Of a DNA stretch of 64,000 bases, positions 33,662-41,421 are shown piece after piece. Origin of the DNA: Sphingosinicella sp. CPCC 101087 (GTDB taxonomy: Bacteria; Pseudomonadota; Alphaproteobacteria; Sphingomonadales; Sphingomonadaceae). The position numbers and the translations under genes were made by a program. Numbering within the stretch: the stretch's first letter is position 1; every line of letters starts with the position of its first letter. The notes beneath the pieces were generated by a model. That model worked only from the letters and a program-made list of their open reading frames with translations. It was not told the DNA's origin and did no database searches. Location: contig NZ_SBFF01000001.1 in assembly GCF_004151485.1 (NCBI RefSeq), forward strand, positions 310,001 to 374,000, read 5' to 3'.

Positions 33662-33889
33662 TCACTCCTGCGTGCCGGTGCGCCGCCCGCTCCGCCGGCC
33701 GGCGACATAAGGCAGCACGAACAGATATAGTCCGGTGAGCAGCAGGAAGGCGAGCGGGACCAGGGCCAGAATTCCCACCCAGAGGGGCGGTTCGGCCTGG
33801 GACAAGGCGATGACGTTGATGATGACGGCCAGTGTGAACGCCATGGACAACCAGCGGTGAACCTGTCGAATGGACGTGTTCCAGTTCAA
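33662..33889 (-). CDS. Small two-helix membrane protein
   Basis: The 75-residue protein starts at TTG 33889, chosen because AGGAGG lies at ideal distance. It has two membrane segments (MAFTLAVIINVIALS and WVGILALVPLAFLLLTGLYL) and a basic tail with GRRSGRRTG. I recognise no family beyond small inner-membrane proteins. It sits between the SRPBCC gene (52 bases upstream) and a DUF1801 gene (overlapping or nearly so), so it is probably part of the ArsR operon. Confidence 0.72.
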   Translation of the reverse strand: MNWNTSIRQVHRWLSMAFTLAVIINVIALSQAEPPLWVGILALVPLAFLLLTGLYLFVLPYVAGRRSGRRTGTQE

Positions 33890-33941
33890 TGGGACCTCCT
33901 TTGAAGACGAGCCGGTCCAGCCTCGCCCTGGGTCGGCGGAT

Positions 33942-34352
33942 TCAGTCTATCCGTGCGAGAACCTGCTCCAGTCTCGCGAGGAAGCGCGGCCACCCGCTCT
34001 TGGCGCCGTGATAGTAATTCGGCTGATCGCGCCGGAAACCCGATTGCTCCATGCGCAGAAGGGTTCCGATTTGCGTCGGGGTGAGAGTCCAGGTCACGAC
34101 GCTGCTGAGATCATCATCGCCCCAGGTATAGGACAAGGTCCTGTTCGGCTCGACTTCGAGGACCTCGCCGCCCACGGAACCCCAATCCGCGCGAAGAGCG
34201 AAACGGTGGCCCACGAGAGGCTTGAAGTCGTTGCGCATCAGCCACTCCTCCATCAGGTGCGGCTGCGTGAGCGCACGCCAGATCTTTTCCGGCGGATGGC
34301 CTATTTCTCGTTCGACAATGACAGACCGGGTTTCGGTGGCAGCATCGTTCAT
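33942..34352 (-). CDS. SRPBCC (AHSA1-like) protein, ArsR partner
   Basis: The 136-residue protein fits the START/Bet v1-like SRPBCC fold of the AHSA1 group. It has VEREIGHPPEKIWRALTQPH at the first strand-helix, LMEEWLMRNDFKPLVGHRF, and NRTLSYTWGDDDLSSVVTWT in the sheet. Such proteins bind hydrophobic ligands in the cytoplasm. It starts at ATG 34352, overlapping the ArsR stop by ATGA. A second ArsR-SRPBCC pair diverges from it, so this is a duplicated module. Confidence 0.88.
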   Translation of the reverse strand: MNDAATETRSVIVEREIGHPPEKIWRALTQPHLMEEWLMRNDFKPLVGHRFALRADWGSVGGEVLEVEPNRTLSYTWGDDDLSSVVTWTLTPTQIGTLLRMEQSGFRRDQPNYYHGAKSGWPRFLARLEQVLARID

Positions 34353-34681
34353 TGGTCCATCCTTTTCAGCAGGTCCTCGAGGTCGTCGAAGCGGCTTTCC
34401 CAGAATCCGCCCATCCGACTTGTCCAGTCGATCAGCGGGGACAGGGCGCTGGGTTGCGCGCTGTAATGCGTCTGGCGGCCTTCGTGTCGGTCGCACACCA
34501 GCCCGGCCTGTTTCAGCACCCCGAGATGCTTGGAGACGGCCGGCTGCGAGACGCCCGCTCGAGAGGTCAAAGCCCCGACTGTCTGCTCCCCGTCGCGGCA
34601 CAGTCGCTCGAAAATGGCTCGACGCGTCGGATCGGCGAGCGTCTTGAAGAGGAGGTCGGGGCTGTACGGCATCAAACGCAT
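34349..34681 (-). CDS. ArsR-family winged-helix repressor
   Basis: The 110-residue protein has the ArsR fold: LLFKTLADPTRRAIFERLCR, SRAGVSQPAVSKHLGVLKQA as recognition helix, and DRHEGRQTHYSAQ as wing. The metal-binding ELCV-C-D box is absent. It belongs to the SdpR-like branch that commonly sits beside SRPBCC genes. It overlaps the SRPBCC start by 4 bases. The promoter upstream holds a GATAAC-GTTATC inverted repeat, a probable autorepression site. Confidence 0.92.
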   Translation of the reverse strand: MRLMPYSPDLLFKTLADPTRRAIFERLCRDGEQTVGALTSRAGVSQPAVSKHLGVLKQAGLVCDRHEGRQTHYSAQPSALSPLIDWTSRMGGFWESRFDDLEDLLKRMDQ

Positions 34682-34732
34682 AACTCGCTGGCTATGGATT
34701 GACCGATAACCCGCGAGTTATCTGTCCGTCAA
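34680..34732 (-). promoter_or_regulatory. ArsR promoter with nested operator (minus strand)
   Basis: Read on the minus strand, TTGACG (34732-34727), a 17-bp spacer and TTATCG (34709-34704) form a promoter. GATAAC (34705-34710) and GTTATC (34717-34722) make an inverted repeat over its -10 end. ATAACTCGC at 34680-34688 repeats inverted as GCGAGTTAT at 34713-34721, which gives a second possible site at the start codon. Confidence 0.6.
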
Positions 34733-34861
34733 TGGCGAGCTGGCTCATACGGCGACAGCCGGCCGGTTCGCCCGCGCTGCGCGTCACTCGGCGGGCCTGA
34801 CCCCCCGGGAGGGCCAGCATAGGGCGTAGCGAGCCTCCGATTCCCGCGGAATGAATAAGCA

Positions 34862-34890
34862 TTGACTAATTAATTAGTTCGCGCTATTAT
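34862..34890 (+). promoter_or_regulatory. ArsR promoter with nested operator (plus strand)
   Basis: TTGACT (34862-34867), a 17-bp spacer and TATTAT (34885-34890) form a near-ideal promoter. The perfect 14-bp palindrome ACTAATTAATTAGT (34865-34878) overlaps the -35 and the spacer. Only 6 bases separate the -10 from the ATG at 34897, so the message is probably leaderless. Confidence 0.7.
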
Positions 34891-34896
34891 CTCTGC

Positions 34897-35226
34897 ATGA
34901 TCGATGCCGCTCCCATCACTTCCGTCATGCGTGCGCTTGCCGATCCCACACGGCGCGCCGTTTTCGAGCGGGTCGTCTGCTCGGACGAGATCACCGTCGT
35001 CGAGCTGACGCGAGGGAGCGGCGTGACGCAAGGCGCCATTTCTCAGCACCTCAAGGCTCTGAAGCAGGCAGGCCTCGTCGCCGAGCGCCCGGAAGGCCGG
35101 AAGGTCTATTATCGCGCCCAGCCGGAAGGCCTTGAGCCGCTGGTCGACTGGATGAGCCATTACGGCGTCTTCTGGCGCGATCGCTTCGCAAATCTGAAAA
35201 CACTGCTGAAGGAAATCGACCCATGA
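34897..35226 (+). CDS. ArsR-family winged-helix repressor
   Basis: The 109-residue protein has SVMRALADPTRRAVFERVVC, the recognition helix GVTQGAISQHLKALKQAGLV, and the wing ERPEGRKVYYRAQ. It ends in a conserved GVFWRDRFANLKTLLKEID tail. It is of the same SdpR-like non-metal type as the ArsR at 34349 and is clearly paralogous. It overlaps the following SRPBCC gene by ATGA (35223-35226). The palindrome in its promoter suggests autorepression that also controls the partner. Confidence 0.92.
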   Translation: MIDAAPITSVMRALADPTRRAVFERVVCSDEITVVELTRGSGVTQGAISQHLKALKQAGLVAERPEGRKVYYRAQPEGLEPLVDWMSHYGVFWRDRFANLKTLLKEIDP

Positions 35227-35687
35227 ACGACGTCGCCTTGAAGCCCGATCTCCAGGACATCGTGGTCGACGAGGTCTTCCCGCACTCGCCGGAGACGATC
35301 TGGAAAACGCTGACCACCGCCGATCTGATGGGCCGCTGGCTTATGATGCCGACAGGCTTCGAACCGGTGGAAGGCAAGCACTTCACCTACCAGACCAAGC
35401 CGGCCGGAGCATGGGACGGCACCATTCACTGCCAGGTGCTGGAGGTGAAGCCGAACGAGCGTTTGGCCTATGCCTGGAAAGGCGGGCATGAAGGGAATGC
35501 CGGATACGGCTCCCCGCTCGACACGGTGGTCACATTCATCCTTTCCAGGGTCGAGAACGGCACGCGCCTTCGACTCATCCATTCCGGCTTCATCCTGCCG
35601 AAGAACGAGGCTGCGTTCGAGAATATGAGCAAAGGCTGGCAGAAGGTCGTGCAGCACATCGGCGCTATCGCCGACAGGAAAGACTGA
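35223..35687 (+). CDS. SRPBCC (AHSA1-like) protein, ArsR partner
   Basis: The 154-residue protein has the AHSA1-type START/Bet v1 fold: VDEVFPHSPETIWKTLTTAD, LMGRWLMMPTGFEPVEGKHF, ERLAYAWKGG and RLRLIHSGFI. It starts with the 4-base overlap to ArsR. It is a paralogue of the SRPBCC protein of the divergent operon, though the sequences differ a good deal. The ligand is unknown. Confidence 0.88.
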   Translation: MNDVALKPDLQDIVVDEVFPHSPETIWKTLTTADLMGRWLMMPTGFEPVEGKHFTYQTKPAGAWDGTIHCQVLEVKPNERLAYAWKGGHEGNAGYGSPLDTVVTFILSRVENGTRLRLIHSGFILPKNEAAFENMSKGWQKVVQHIGAIADRKD

Positions 35688-35771
35688 CGCGGCGCCGCTG
35701 GGACGGCCACGGTTTGGCAACGGCTGCGCGGGGCTCGAAGCGTCTCGAATCCGCTGGAAAGGCGAGTCGAC

Positions 35772-36842
35772 CTAAGTCGCCGCGGAAGCCGCCATCCGGG
35801 CTTCGCCTCCGGCCTCGCGGTCCATCATCGCCTGCAGGATTCTTCGTCCGCGCACCGCATGGGTGTCGTTCCTGAGCAGATATTCGCCCGGTACGTCCTG
35901 GAGGCGGGTGATCATTCGCTCGATCGCGACGGCGGCGGCGATGTCCTCGCCGACCGGAACCTTGAGCATCTCGAACTTCGCTTCCAGCGGCGTGCTCTCG
36001 AGCGCGCCGTTCGCGAAGAAATAATAACAGCTATGCTTCGTCGCCGGCGTGACCGCGTGATAGACTCGGCCCGCGGCGATCAGCTCCCCGCCTCGCTCCG
36101 GATGATCGGCCGGGATTCGCGTCTCGTCTATGCCGGCGTGGAAGCCCGGAAAGAAGAAATCCATCTGAGACAGGCGGTCTACCGGGCCGTCATAATCGTT
36201 CCTGCTCGCCGAGACCGGCGCGCGCGGCACGCTCTTCATCTCGCGCCGGCTCGTCAGTCTCCGCGGAGTCTCCTCGCGCACTTCGGGCGTGGTCGCATTG
36301 GCGGCCTGGCCGATCGTGCTCGCGTGCAGAAAGGCGAGATGGCTGAGGTCGAGAAGATTGTCGTTCAATATTTGGTACCGCGCCTCGATCTCGTGAAAGT
36401 AGAACGGGGCATAATGGAAGCCCGGCTCGTTCATCCGGATTTCTTCCATGGTCGGCAGAAGCGCCTCGTCGGCCAGATCGGGATCTCCGCCCCATATCCA
36501 TAGCCATTTCCAGCGCTCCGCCACCGGATAGGCGCGGATGCGATAGGCGGCCGGCACGTGGCTCTGCATCGGGATGCCGGTGCATTTGCCGTCCGGTCCG
36601 AAGGAGATCCCGTGATAGCCGCAGACCAGCTCGTCGCCGCGCAGGCAGCCCTGCGCCAGCGGAAAGTGGCGGTGGGGGCAACGCCCGCTCACGGCGACGG
36701 CCGTGCCATTCTCCTTGCGGTAGAGCGCGACGGGTTCGCCCAGGAGCCACCGCTCCAACGGGGTCCGTCCGATCTCGTCGGCCCAGGCCAGCACGTACCA
36801 GGCGTTTCGAACGGCGAAGGAACCGGGCTTGAAGGGATACAC
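35772..36842 (-). CDS. Rieske non-heme iron oxygenase, vanillate-demethylase-like
   Basis: The 356-residue protein has the Rieske centre ligands in CPHRHFPLAQG and CGYHG. The mononuclear iron site is in the segment NDNLLDLSHLAFLH, with the bridging Asp and the two His; the third ligand is further on. The layout fits the VanA-like branch of aromatic O-demethylases. It needs a reductase partner, which is not encoded nearby. The divergent TetR gene and the palindrome between them suggest control by the substrate. Whether vanillate itself is the substrate cannot be told. Confidence 0.88.
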   Translation of the reverse strand: MYPFKPGSFAVRNAWYVLAWADEIGRTPLERWLLGEPVALYRKENGTAVAVSGRCPHRHFPLAQGCLRGDELVCGYHGISFGPDGKCTGIPMQSHVPAAYRIRAYPVAERWKWLWIWGGDPDLADEALLPTMEEIRMNEPGFHYAPFYFHEIEARYQILNDNLLDLSHLAFLHASTIGQAANATTPEVREETPRRLTSRREMKSVPRAPVSASRNDYDGPVDRLSQMDFFFPGFHAGIDETRIPADHPERGGELIAAGRVYHAVTPATKHSCYYFFANGALESTPLEAKFEMLKVPVGEDIAAAVAIERMITRLQDVPGEYLLRNDTHAVRGRRILQAMMDREAGGEARMAASAAT

Positions 36843-36867
36843 GAGTCTCTCCCGTCGATGGCGTAAT

Positions 36868-36880
36868 CGAACATTGTTCG
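36868..36880. promoter_or_regulatory. Candidate TetR operator
   Basis: CGAACATTGTTCG is a perfect 13-bp palindrome (6-1-6) in the 84-bp gap between the divergent Rieske oxygenase and TetR genes. This is the expected place for a site that controls both. Confidence 0.6.
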
Positions 36881-36926
36881 CTTTATCCCCGTTGGCCTAT
36901 TCGCCGCGGACATGTCAAGGAGCGCC

Positions 36927-37499
36927 ATGTCCTTCGCAAAGCTCGACAGAGACCGCATCCTTGGCGAAGCGCTCGCGCTGATGCGGGAAGAGGGGCTGCC
37001 GCAGGTCAGCCTGCGCAAGCTGTCGGTGCGCCTCGGCGTCAGCGTCTCCTCCCTCTACTGGCACGTCGAAGACAAGGATGCGCTCTTCGCGCTGATGTCG
37101 CACTTCATCTATCGTTCCTGTGTCGAAGCCGTGCCCGAAGCGGGAACTTGGCACGATTGGCTGCGCGGCTTTGCGCGGGCGCTGTGGCAGGCCCAGAGCC
37201 GCATGCCGGATACGCGTCAGCTGATCGTGATGACGGGCAGGAGCGGACACATGCGGCGCGAACGATCCGAAACGCGCCTCCGGATCCTGACGCTGCTGGA
37301 AGGCAAGGGCCTGCCCTCGGAAATGGCCGCAATGGCCTACAAGTCCACACACGCTTTGGTTACCGGCTGGACATTGCTCGCCTCTTCGACCTCTGCCTAT
37401 GAACCCGCCGACCAGGCCGATTTCGAAAAGGCGTTCGACCTCCTGATCGAGGGCATAGCCGCCCAGGTGACGAAGCGGGAAAGCATCAGGGCCGGATAG
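36927..37499 (+). CDS. TetR-family repressor
   Basis: The 190-residue protein has the N-terminal DNA-binding domain (DRILGEALALMREEGLPQVS, LSVRLGVSVSSLYWHVEDKD). A TetR_C-like helical ligand domain follows (WHDWLRGFARALWQAQSRMP). I chose ATG 36927, directly after AAGGAG, over an ATG at 36912 that lies before that site. It is divergent from the Rieske oxygenase gene, with a perfect palindrome in the shared gap, and is probably its regulator. Confidence 0.9.
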   Translation: MSFAKLDRDRILGEALALMREEGLPQVSLRKLSVRLGVSVSSLYWHVEDKDALFALMSHFIYRSCVEAVPEAGTWHDWLRGFARALWQAQSRMPDTRQLIVMTGRSGHMRRERSETRLRILTLLEGKGLPSEMAAMAYKSTHALVTGWTLLASSTSAYEPADQADFEKAFDLLIEGIAAQVTKRESIRAG

Positions 37500-37536
37500 G
37501 GCCGACGGAGCGCCGAACCGGCGGATTCTCCGATTC

Positions 37537-37956
37537 TCAGGCGAAAGTCACATGGCCCTGCTCGTCGATCGGCCATGCGGGATTCCAGGCTATCTCCCAG
37601 GCATGGTCGTCCGGGTCGGCGACATAGCCGCGAAAGCCGCCATGGGGCGGCGCGTCGCCCGGTCTCAGCACGCGGCCTCCGGCCCCGGCGAGCCGGTCGA
37701 TGAGCCGGATCACCTCGTCCGCCGACGCCACATTGTGCGCCAGGCTGAAAGCGCCCGGCGTCGCAAGCCCGCGCCGCTGCATGTCCTCCTCAAGCTTCGC
37801 CGCCACCCAGGTGCCGAGGACGAAGCCGTTCATCTGGTAGAAGGCGATCTCGTCATTGTCGAAGGCAGGCAACCATCCGAACCCGCCCTTATAGAATCGC
37901 TTCGATCGCGCGAGATCCGCGACGCCGAGGGTGATGACCGCAATCTGCTGCTGCAT
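37537..37956 (-). CDS. VOC-family (glyoxalase/bleomycin-resistance fold) protein
   Basis: The 139-residue protein has the paired beta-alpha-beta-beta-beta units of the vicinal-oxygen-chelate fold: VITLGVADLARSKRFYKGGF, EIAFYQMNGFVLGTW, and GFRGYVADPDDHAWEIAWNP at the end. The conserved Glu of the last strand is present. The exact reaction is unknown. I took ATG 37956 because the fold starts there. It lies downstream of the AraC gene in the same direction. Confidence 0.85.
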   Translation of the reverse strand: MQQQIAVITLGVADLARSKRFYKGGFGWLPAFDNDEIAFYQMNGFVLGTWVAAKLEEDMQRRGLATPGAFSLAHNVASADEVIRLIDRLAGAGGRVLRPGDAPPHGGFRGYVADPDDHAWEIAWNPAWPIDEQGHVTFA

Positions 37957-38027
37957 GTTCCATATCCTCTCTTCTGTCAGCGTCGACGGCTCACGCCGTC
38001 GCCCTTCCTCCCCCTCGAGCGCGCATA

Positions 38028-38900
38028 TCATCGACCCACCGCCTCCGGCTCCTGTCGTCGTCGGTGCGCCTGCCGATAGGCGCGCGGACTGACTCCGAAG
38101 CGGGCGTGGAAGGAGGCGGCGAAATGGGAAGGCGTGGCGAAGCCGAGTCCGTAGGCGATCTCGGCAATGCCGGAGTCGCCGGAAAGCAGGCGCCGTGCGG
38201 CCATGTGCAGCCGGTAGGTCCGCGCATAGTCGCCCCACGACATGCCGAGCTGCCGGCCGAAGCGGCGGCTGAAATAAGCCACGGAAAGTCCGCACAGGCT
38301 CGCCGCCTCGTCGATCGAAGGCGGATGAGCCGGATCGGCGCGCAGCCGCTCCATCGCCGGGCGAAGCCGCTCGAAGCCGGCATTCCGCGCCGGCATCGCC
38401 TCACCCTCGATCACCGGCGACCGGACCGCCGCCGCCGCGAGCAGCTCCACCAGGCCAGGAACAAGCGGGTCGGTGGTGCCGAGATCGGCGAGCCAGCCGG
38501 CGAGCGTTGCGATCCGCGCTCCGAGCCGCGGATCGGGCCGGGCGCAAAAGGGGCTCGCCAGACGCTCGAGCCCGGGGCGCTGCGCCAGCTCCTCGCCGGC
38601 GGCCGGGTCGATCTGGATCAGCACCCAGTCTCGCGCGCCGGCCGTCAAGGCAAAATCGTGCTGGTGCATGGACGGGATCGAGACGATGCAGCCGGGGGAA
38701 AGCGGATAGCGGCGATCGTCGGCGACGAAATGACCGCCCACCTGGCCGAACACGACCAGCTCGCACACGTCGTGATAATGCGGGAACGGGTCGGTCTCGG
38801 CGGCGTCCGCGCCGTGCACGACTCGCTCTGCGATCACGGTCGCGCCGGGTGCGAGCTCCACCGGCTCGCAAATCGGTCGGATCGGCACGTGCTCCGTCAT
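38028..38900 (-). CDS. AraC-family regulator with cupin sensor
   Basis: The 290-residue protein has an N-terminal cupin-like sensor (PFPHYHDVCELVVFGQVGGH; GCIVSIPSMHQHDF). Two helix-turn-helices of AraC type follow (SIDEAASLCGLSVAYFSRRF; GIAEIAYGLGFATPSHFAAS), then FGVSPRAYRQ. This layout is common in regulators of sugar metabolism. It lies between the VOC gene and the end of the GH13 operon. A role in carbohydrate control is inferred from neighbours only. Confidence 0.88.
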   Translation of the reverse strand: MTEHVPIRPICEPVELAPGATVIAERVVHGADAAETDPFPHYHDVCELVVFGQVGGHFVADDRRYPLSPGCIVSIPSMHQHDFALTAGARDWVLIQIDPAAGEELAQRPGLERLASPFCARPDPRLGARIATLAGWLADLGTTDPLVPGLVELLAAAAVRSPVIEGEAMPARNAGFERLRPAMERLRADPAHPPSIDEAASLCGLSVAYFSRRFGRQLGMSWGDYARTYRLHMAARRLLSGDSGIAEIAYGLGFATPSHFAASFHARFGVSPRAYRQAHRRRQEPEAVGR

Positions 38901-39022
38901 TTCGCCTAGGTAGAGCGAAACATAGGACCCATGAACCCCGTGGCGCCGGTCCTGAACGATAGGATCTTGGATCCGAATCCCCGGTCCGAGTCCGTGAAGG
39001 CGAGTTACAGGACGAGGCGAGA

Positions 39023-40603
39023 CTAGGGAGTCCCGAGCACCCTCACCTCCATCGGCGCGAGGGTCAGCGCCGCCGGCTCGACCGGGTCGCCCGAACCGAG
39101 CAGGTCGGTCCACGATCCGCCCAGTTCGGCGGGCAAGCTGGCCTGGGCCGGCGCCTCGCCGAGATTGGCGAGGATCAGGGTGCGCGCCCCTTCCTGCTCG
39201 CGCACGATGCACAGCATGGATGTCTCGTCCTGGCAAAGGACCCGCTGGCCGCCCGCCCGAAGCTCCGGCCGGCGCGCACGCAGCGAGAGCAGCGCGCGAT
39301 ACCAGTTGAACAGCGAGTCCGGGGCACTCGCCTGTTCCTCGACCGAGACGCCGTCGCCGCTGCGATTGTAGCGCTCGGTCCACCAGGGCCGGTCGCCGGC
39401 ATACCAGATCGCCGAGCCGGGCGCCTCCAGGTCGCGGGTCCAGCGGAACGCCTCCCGGAGCGGTATGTGGTTTCCATCGGAAAAGCCGCCTTCGCGTGTC
39501 CGGCCGCGCATGCCGATCTCCTGTCCGTAATAGATGAGCGGCTCGCCCCGCAGCAGCAGGCTCAGTGCGGCGCCGGCGCGGGCGCGCGCCGGATCTTCCT
39601 CGACGAGGGTCATGAATCGGTCGGTGTCGTGATTTTCCAGGAAGAGGATCTGACCCTTGTTGGCCGGGGTGCGCCCTTCCATCTCGCGCAGCGCCGTCAG
39701 AATCTCGCCTTTGTCGAGGTGGGTGAGCGCGCCGCGCAGCGGAAAGGCGAAGACCAGATCGGCATCGCCGCGCGTCAGCCAGTCGTCGCCATAGCCCCAG
39801 TCGGCCTGCTCGGCGATGATCCGGGCTTCGGGATTGCGCTCCCGAACCGCGCTGAAGATCGGCGCCCAGAATTCGGCGAAGAGATTGGTGAGGCGGCCCT
39901 TATGATCCAGATCGTCCATCATGTGATCGATGCGGAAGCCGTCCACGCCGTCACGCAGGCTGCCGTCGCCGTGCGGGTCAAGCCAGAACAGGAAGAGCCG
40001 CTCGAAATAGCGCCTGACTTCCTCGCGGCGCATGTCGACCATGGCGATGCCGATATGGGTGCCGTCATAGCTCGGCCAGGCGGGAAAGCTGAGGAACGGC
40101 TCGGGCTCGACATTGCCGGGCAGGTTCCAAAGCACGTAGCCGCTGTGGGGCGAATCCGGATTGCCCCGCGCCTCGTCCAGCCAGGGATGGCCGTCGGCGA
40201 CATATTGGATCTCCTGGTCGAGATAGACCTTGAGCCCGCGCTGGTGCGCCGCGCGCACGAAGGCGAAATAATCCTCCATCGTGCCGTAATCGCTGTCGAT
40301 GGCCTCGAAATCGGTCGCGAAGTAATTGTGGTAGAAAGGCGAAGGCTGGAGCGGCGTCAGCAGGATCGAGGTGACGCCGAGCGAGACGAGATGATCGAGC
40401 TTCTCGGTCAGGCCCGGCAGGTCGCCCTGGCGATCGCCATTGGCGTCGCGGAAACTGCGCATGAAGATGTGGTAGAAGACCTCTTCGCCCGCCGCCGCCC
40501 GTGCGGGCGCCGGGGCCGGTGCCTGCTGCACCGTCGCTGCCGACGGCGCGCCCGCTACGGCCAGGCAGGCCGCCACGATCCAGAGCTTCATCCCGATCTT
40601 CAT
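39023..40603 (-). CDS. Secreted alpha-amylase-family protein (GH13), atypical
   Basis: The 526-residue protein has a signal peptide (LWIVAACLAVAGAPSAA) and a GH13 barrel. The nucleophile region is DGVDGFRIDHM, the acid/base region ARIIAEQADWG, and the transition-state Asp region LENHDTDR, so the catalytic triad is intact. Conserved region I is unusual: it reads LDQEIQYVADGH, where most GH13 enzymes have D-x-x-x-N-H. The missing His normally contacts the -1 sugar. It is the last gene of a coupled minus-strand operon, overlapping the esterase by ATGA. The substrate is probably an alpha-glucan, but the subfamily is unclear. Confidence 0.85.
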   Translation of the reverse strand: MKIGMKLWIVAACLAVAGAPSAATVQQAPAPAPARAAAGEEVFYHIFMRSFRDANGDRQGDLPGLTEKLDHLVSLGVTSILLTPLQPSPFYHNYFATDFEAIDSDYGTMEDYFAFVRAAHQRGLKVYLDQEIQYVADGHPWLDEARGNPDSPHSGYVLWNLPGNVEPEPFLSFPAWPSYDGTHIGIAMVDMRREEVRRYFERLFLFWLDPHGDGSLRDGVDGFRIDHMMDDLDHKGRLTNLFAEFWAPIFSAVRERNPEARIIAEQADWGYGDDWLTRGDADLVFAFPLRGALTHLDKGEILTALREMEGRTPANKGQILFLENHDTDRFMTLVEEDPARARAGAALSLLLRGEPLIYYGQEIGMRGRTREGGFSDGNHIPLREAFRWTRDLEAPGSAIWYAGDRPWWTERYNRSGDGVSVEEQASAPDSLFNWYRALLSLRARRPELRAGGQRVLCQDETSMLCIVREQEGARTLILANLGEAPAQASLPAELGGSWTDLLGSGDPVEPAALTLAPMEVRVLGTP

Positions 40604-41421
40604 CCACTGCCCTCCTCACTCAACACCCTGCCGAAGAAGACCAAAGTGTCCGCCACCGCTCGGGACCAATAGGGCCAGTCATGGCCGCCTTCGGATTCCT
40701 CGTAGATGTGCGCGATCCCGGCCTCGTCGAGCGCGCGGTGCAGCGCCCGGTTTCCCTCGAGATACGGGTCGGCCAGCCCGCAATCGAAGCGCAGCGGCGG
40801 CACGGGTCCGGAGGCGCCGAGCAGCGCCGCGAGCACCGTGCGATCCACGGGCGCCTCGCTCCAGCCACCGCGCGATTCCTCGATCAGCGAGTCCAGCTCG
40901 GCGGCGTCGGTGATCGACGAATGACCCGCGGCCGCAAGGATTCGACGGGGATGCTTCCCGGCCAGCCGCAACGCGCCGAACCCGCCCATGCTGAGCCCCG
41001 CAACCAGCATCGGGGATCCTCTGGTGCAGCCGGCGCAGACTTGGCGGGCCGCCGCCGGCACTTCGTCGAGGACCCAGCGCTCGAAATCCTGCAGAGGATG
41101 GGCGACATAGCCCGAGCCGTCCCCCCACAGCCCGTCCGAGGGCATGGCGAGAATGACGGGAGGAAGCAACCCCTGCGCGATCAGCCGCGCGGCTGTCACA
41201 TGCGCGCCGCCCTTCAGCGCCCACGCCCAGTGCGAGCCATAGACGCCGTGGAGCAGCAGCACGAGCGGCACGTCCATCCGCCCCTCCGCCTCCGGTGGGA
41301 CGAAGAAGCTGATATCCGCCCGCTGGCCCAATGCGGCGCTCTTGACCGTGACGAAGCGCAAGCCTTCCGCGGAAATGGCGGGATCTGACAGTTCGATCGT
41401 CCGGAAGGGCGCGGTGCTCAT
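40600..41421 (-). CDS. Esterase of the FrmB/EstD type
   Basis: The 273-residue alpha/beta hydrolase has LLHGVYGSHWAWA near the oxyanion hole and nucleophile elbow GLSMGGFGA. The acid Asp lies in DCGLADPY, and the His in GGHDWPYW. It resembles esterase-D/S-formylglutathione-hydrolase and feruloyl-esterase-like enzymes. I see no signal peptide. It overlaps both neighbours by 4 bases (alcohol dehydrogenase upstream, GH13 downstream), so it is made with them. A role in removing acyl groups from the sugar substrate is inference. Confidence 0.85.
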   Translation of the reverse strand: MSTAPFRTIELSDPAISAEGLRFVTVKSAALGQRADISFFVPPEAEGRMDVPLVLLLHGVYGSHWAWALKGGAHVTAARLIAQGLLPPVILAMPSDGLWGDGSGYVAHPLQDFERWVLDEVPAAARQVCAGCTRGSPMLVAGLSMGGFGALRLAGKHPRRILAAAGHSSITDAAELDSLIEESRGGWSEAPVDRTVLAALLGASGPVPPLRFDCGLADPYLEGNRALHRALDEAGIAHIYEESEGGHDWPYWSRAVADTLVFFGRVLSEEGSG

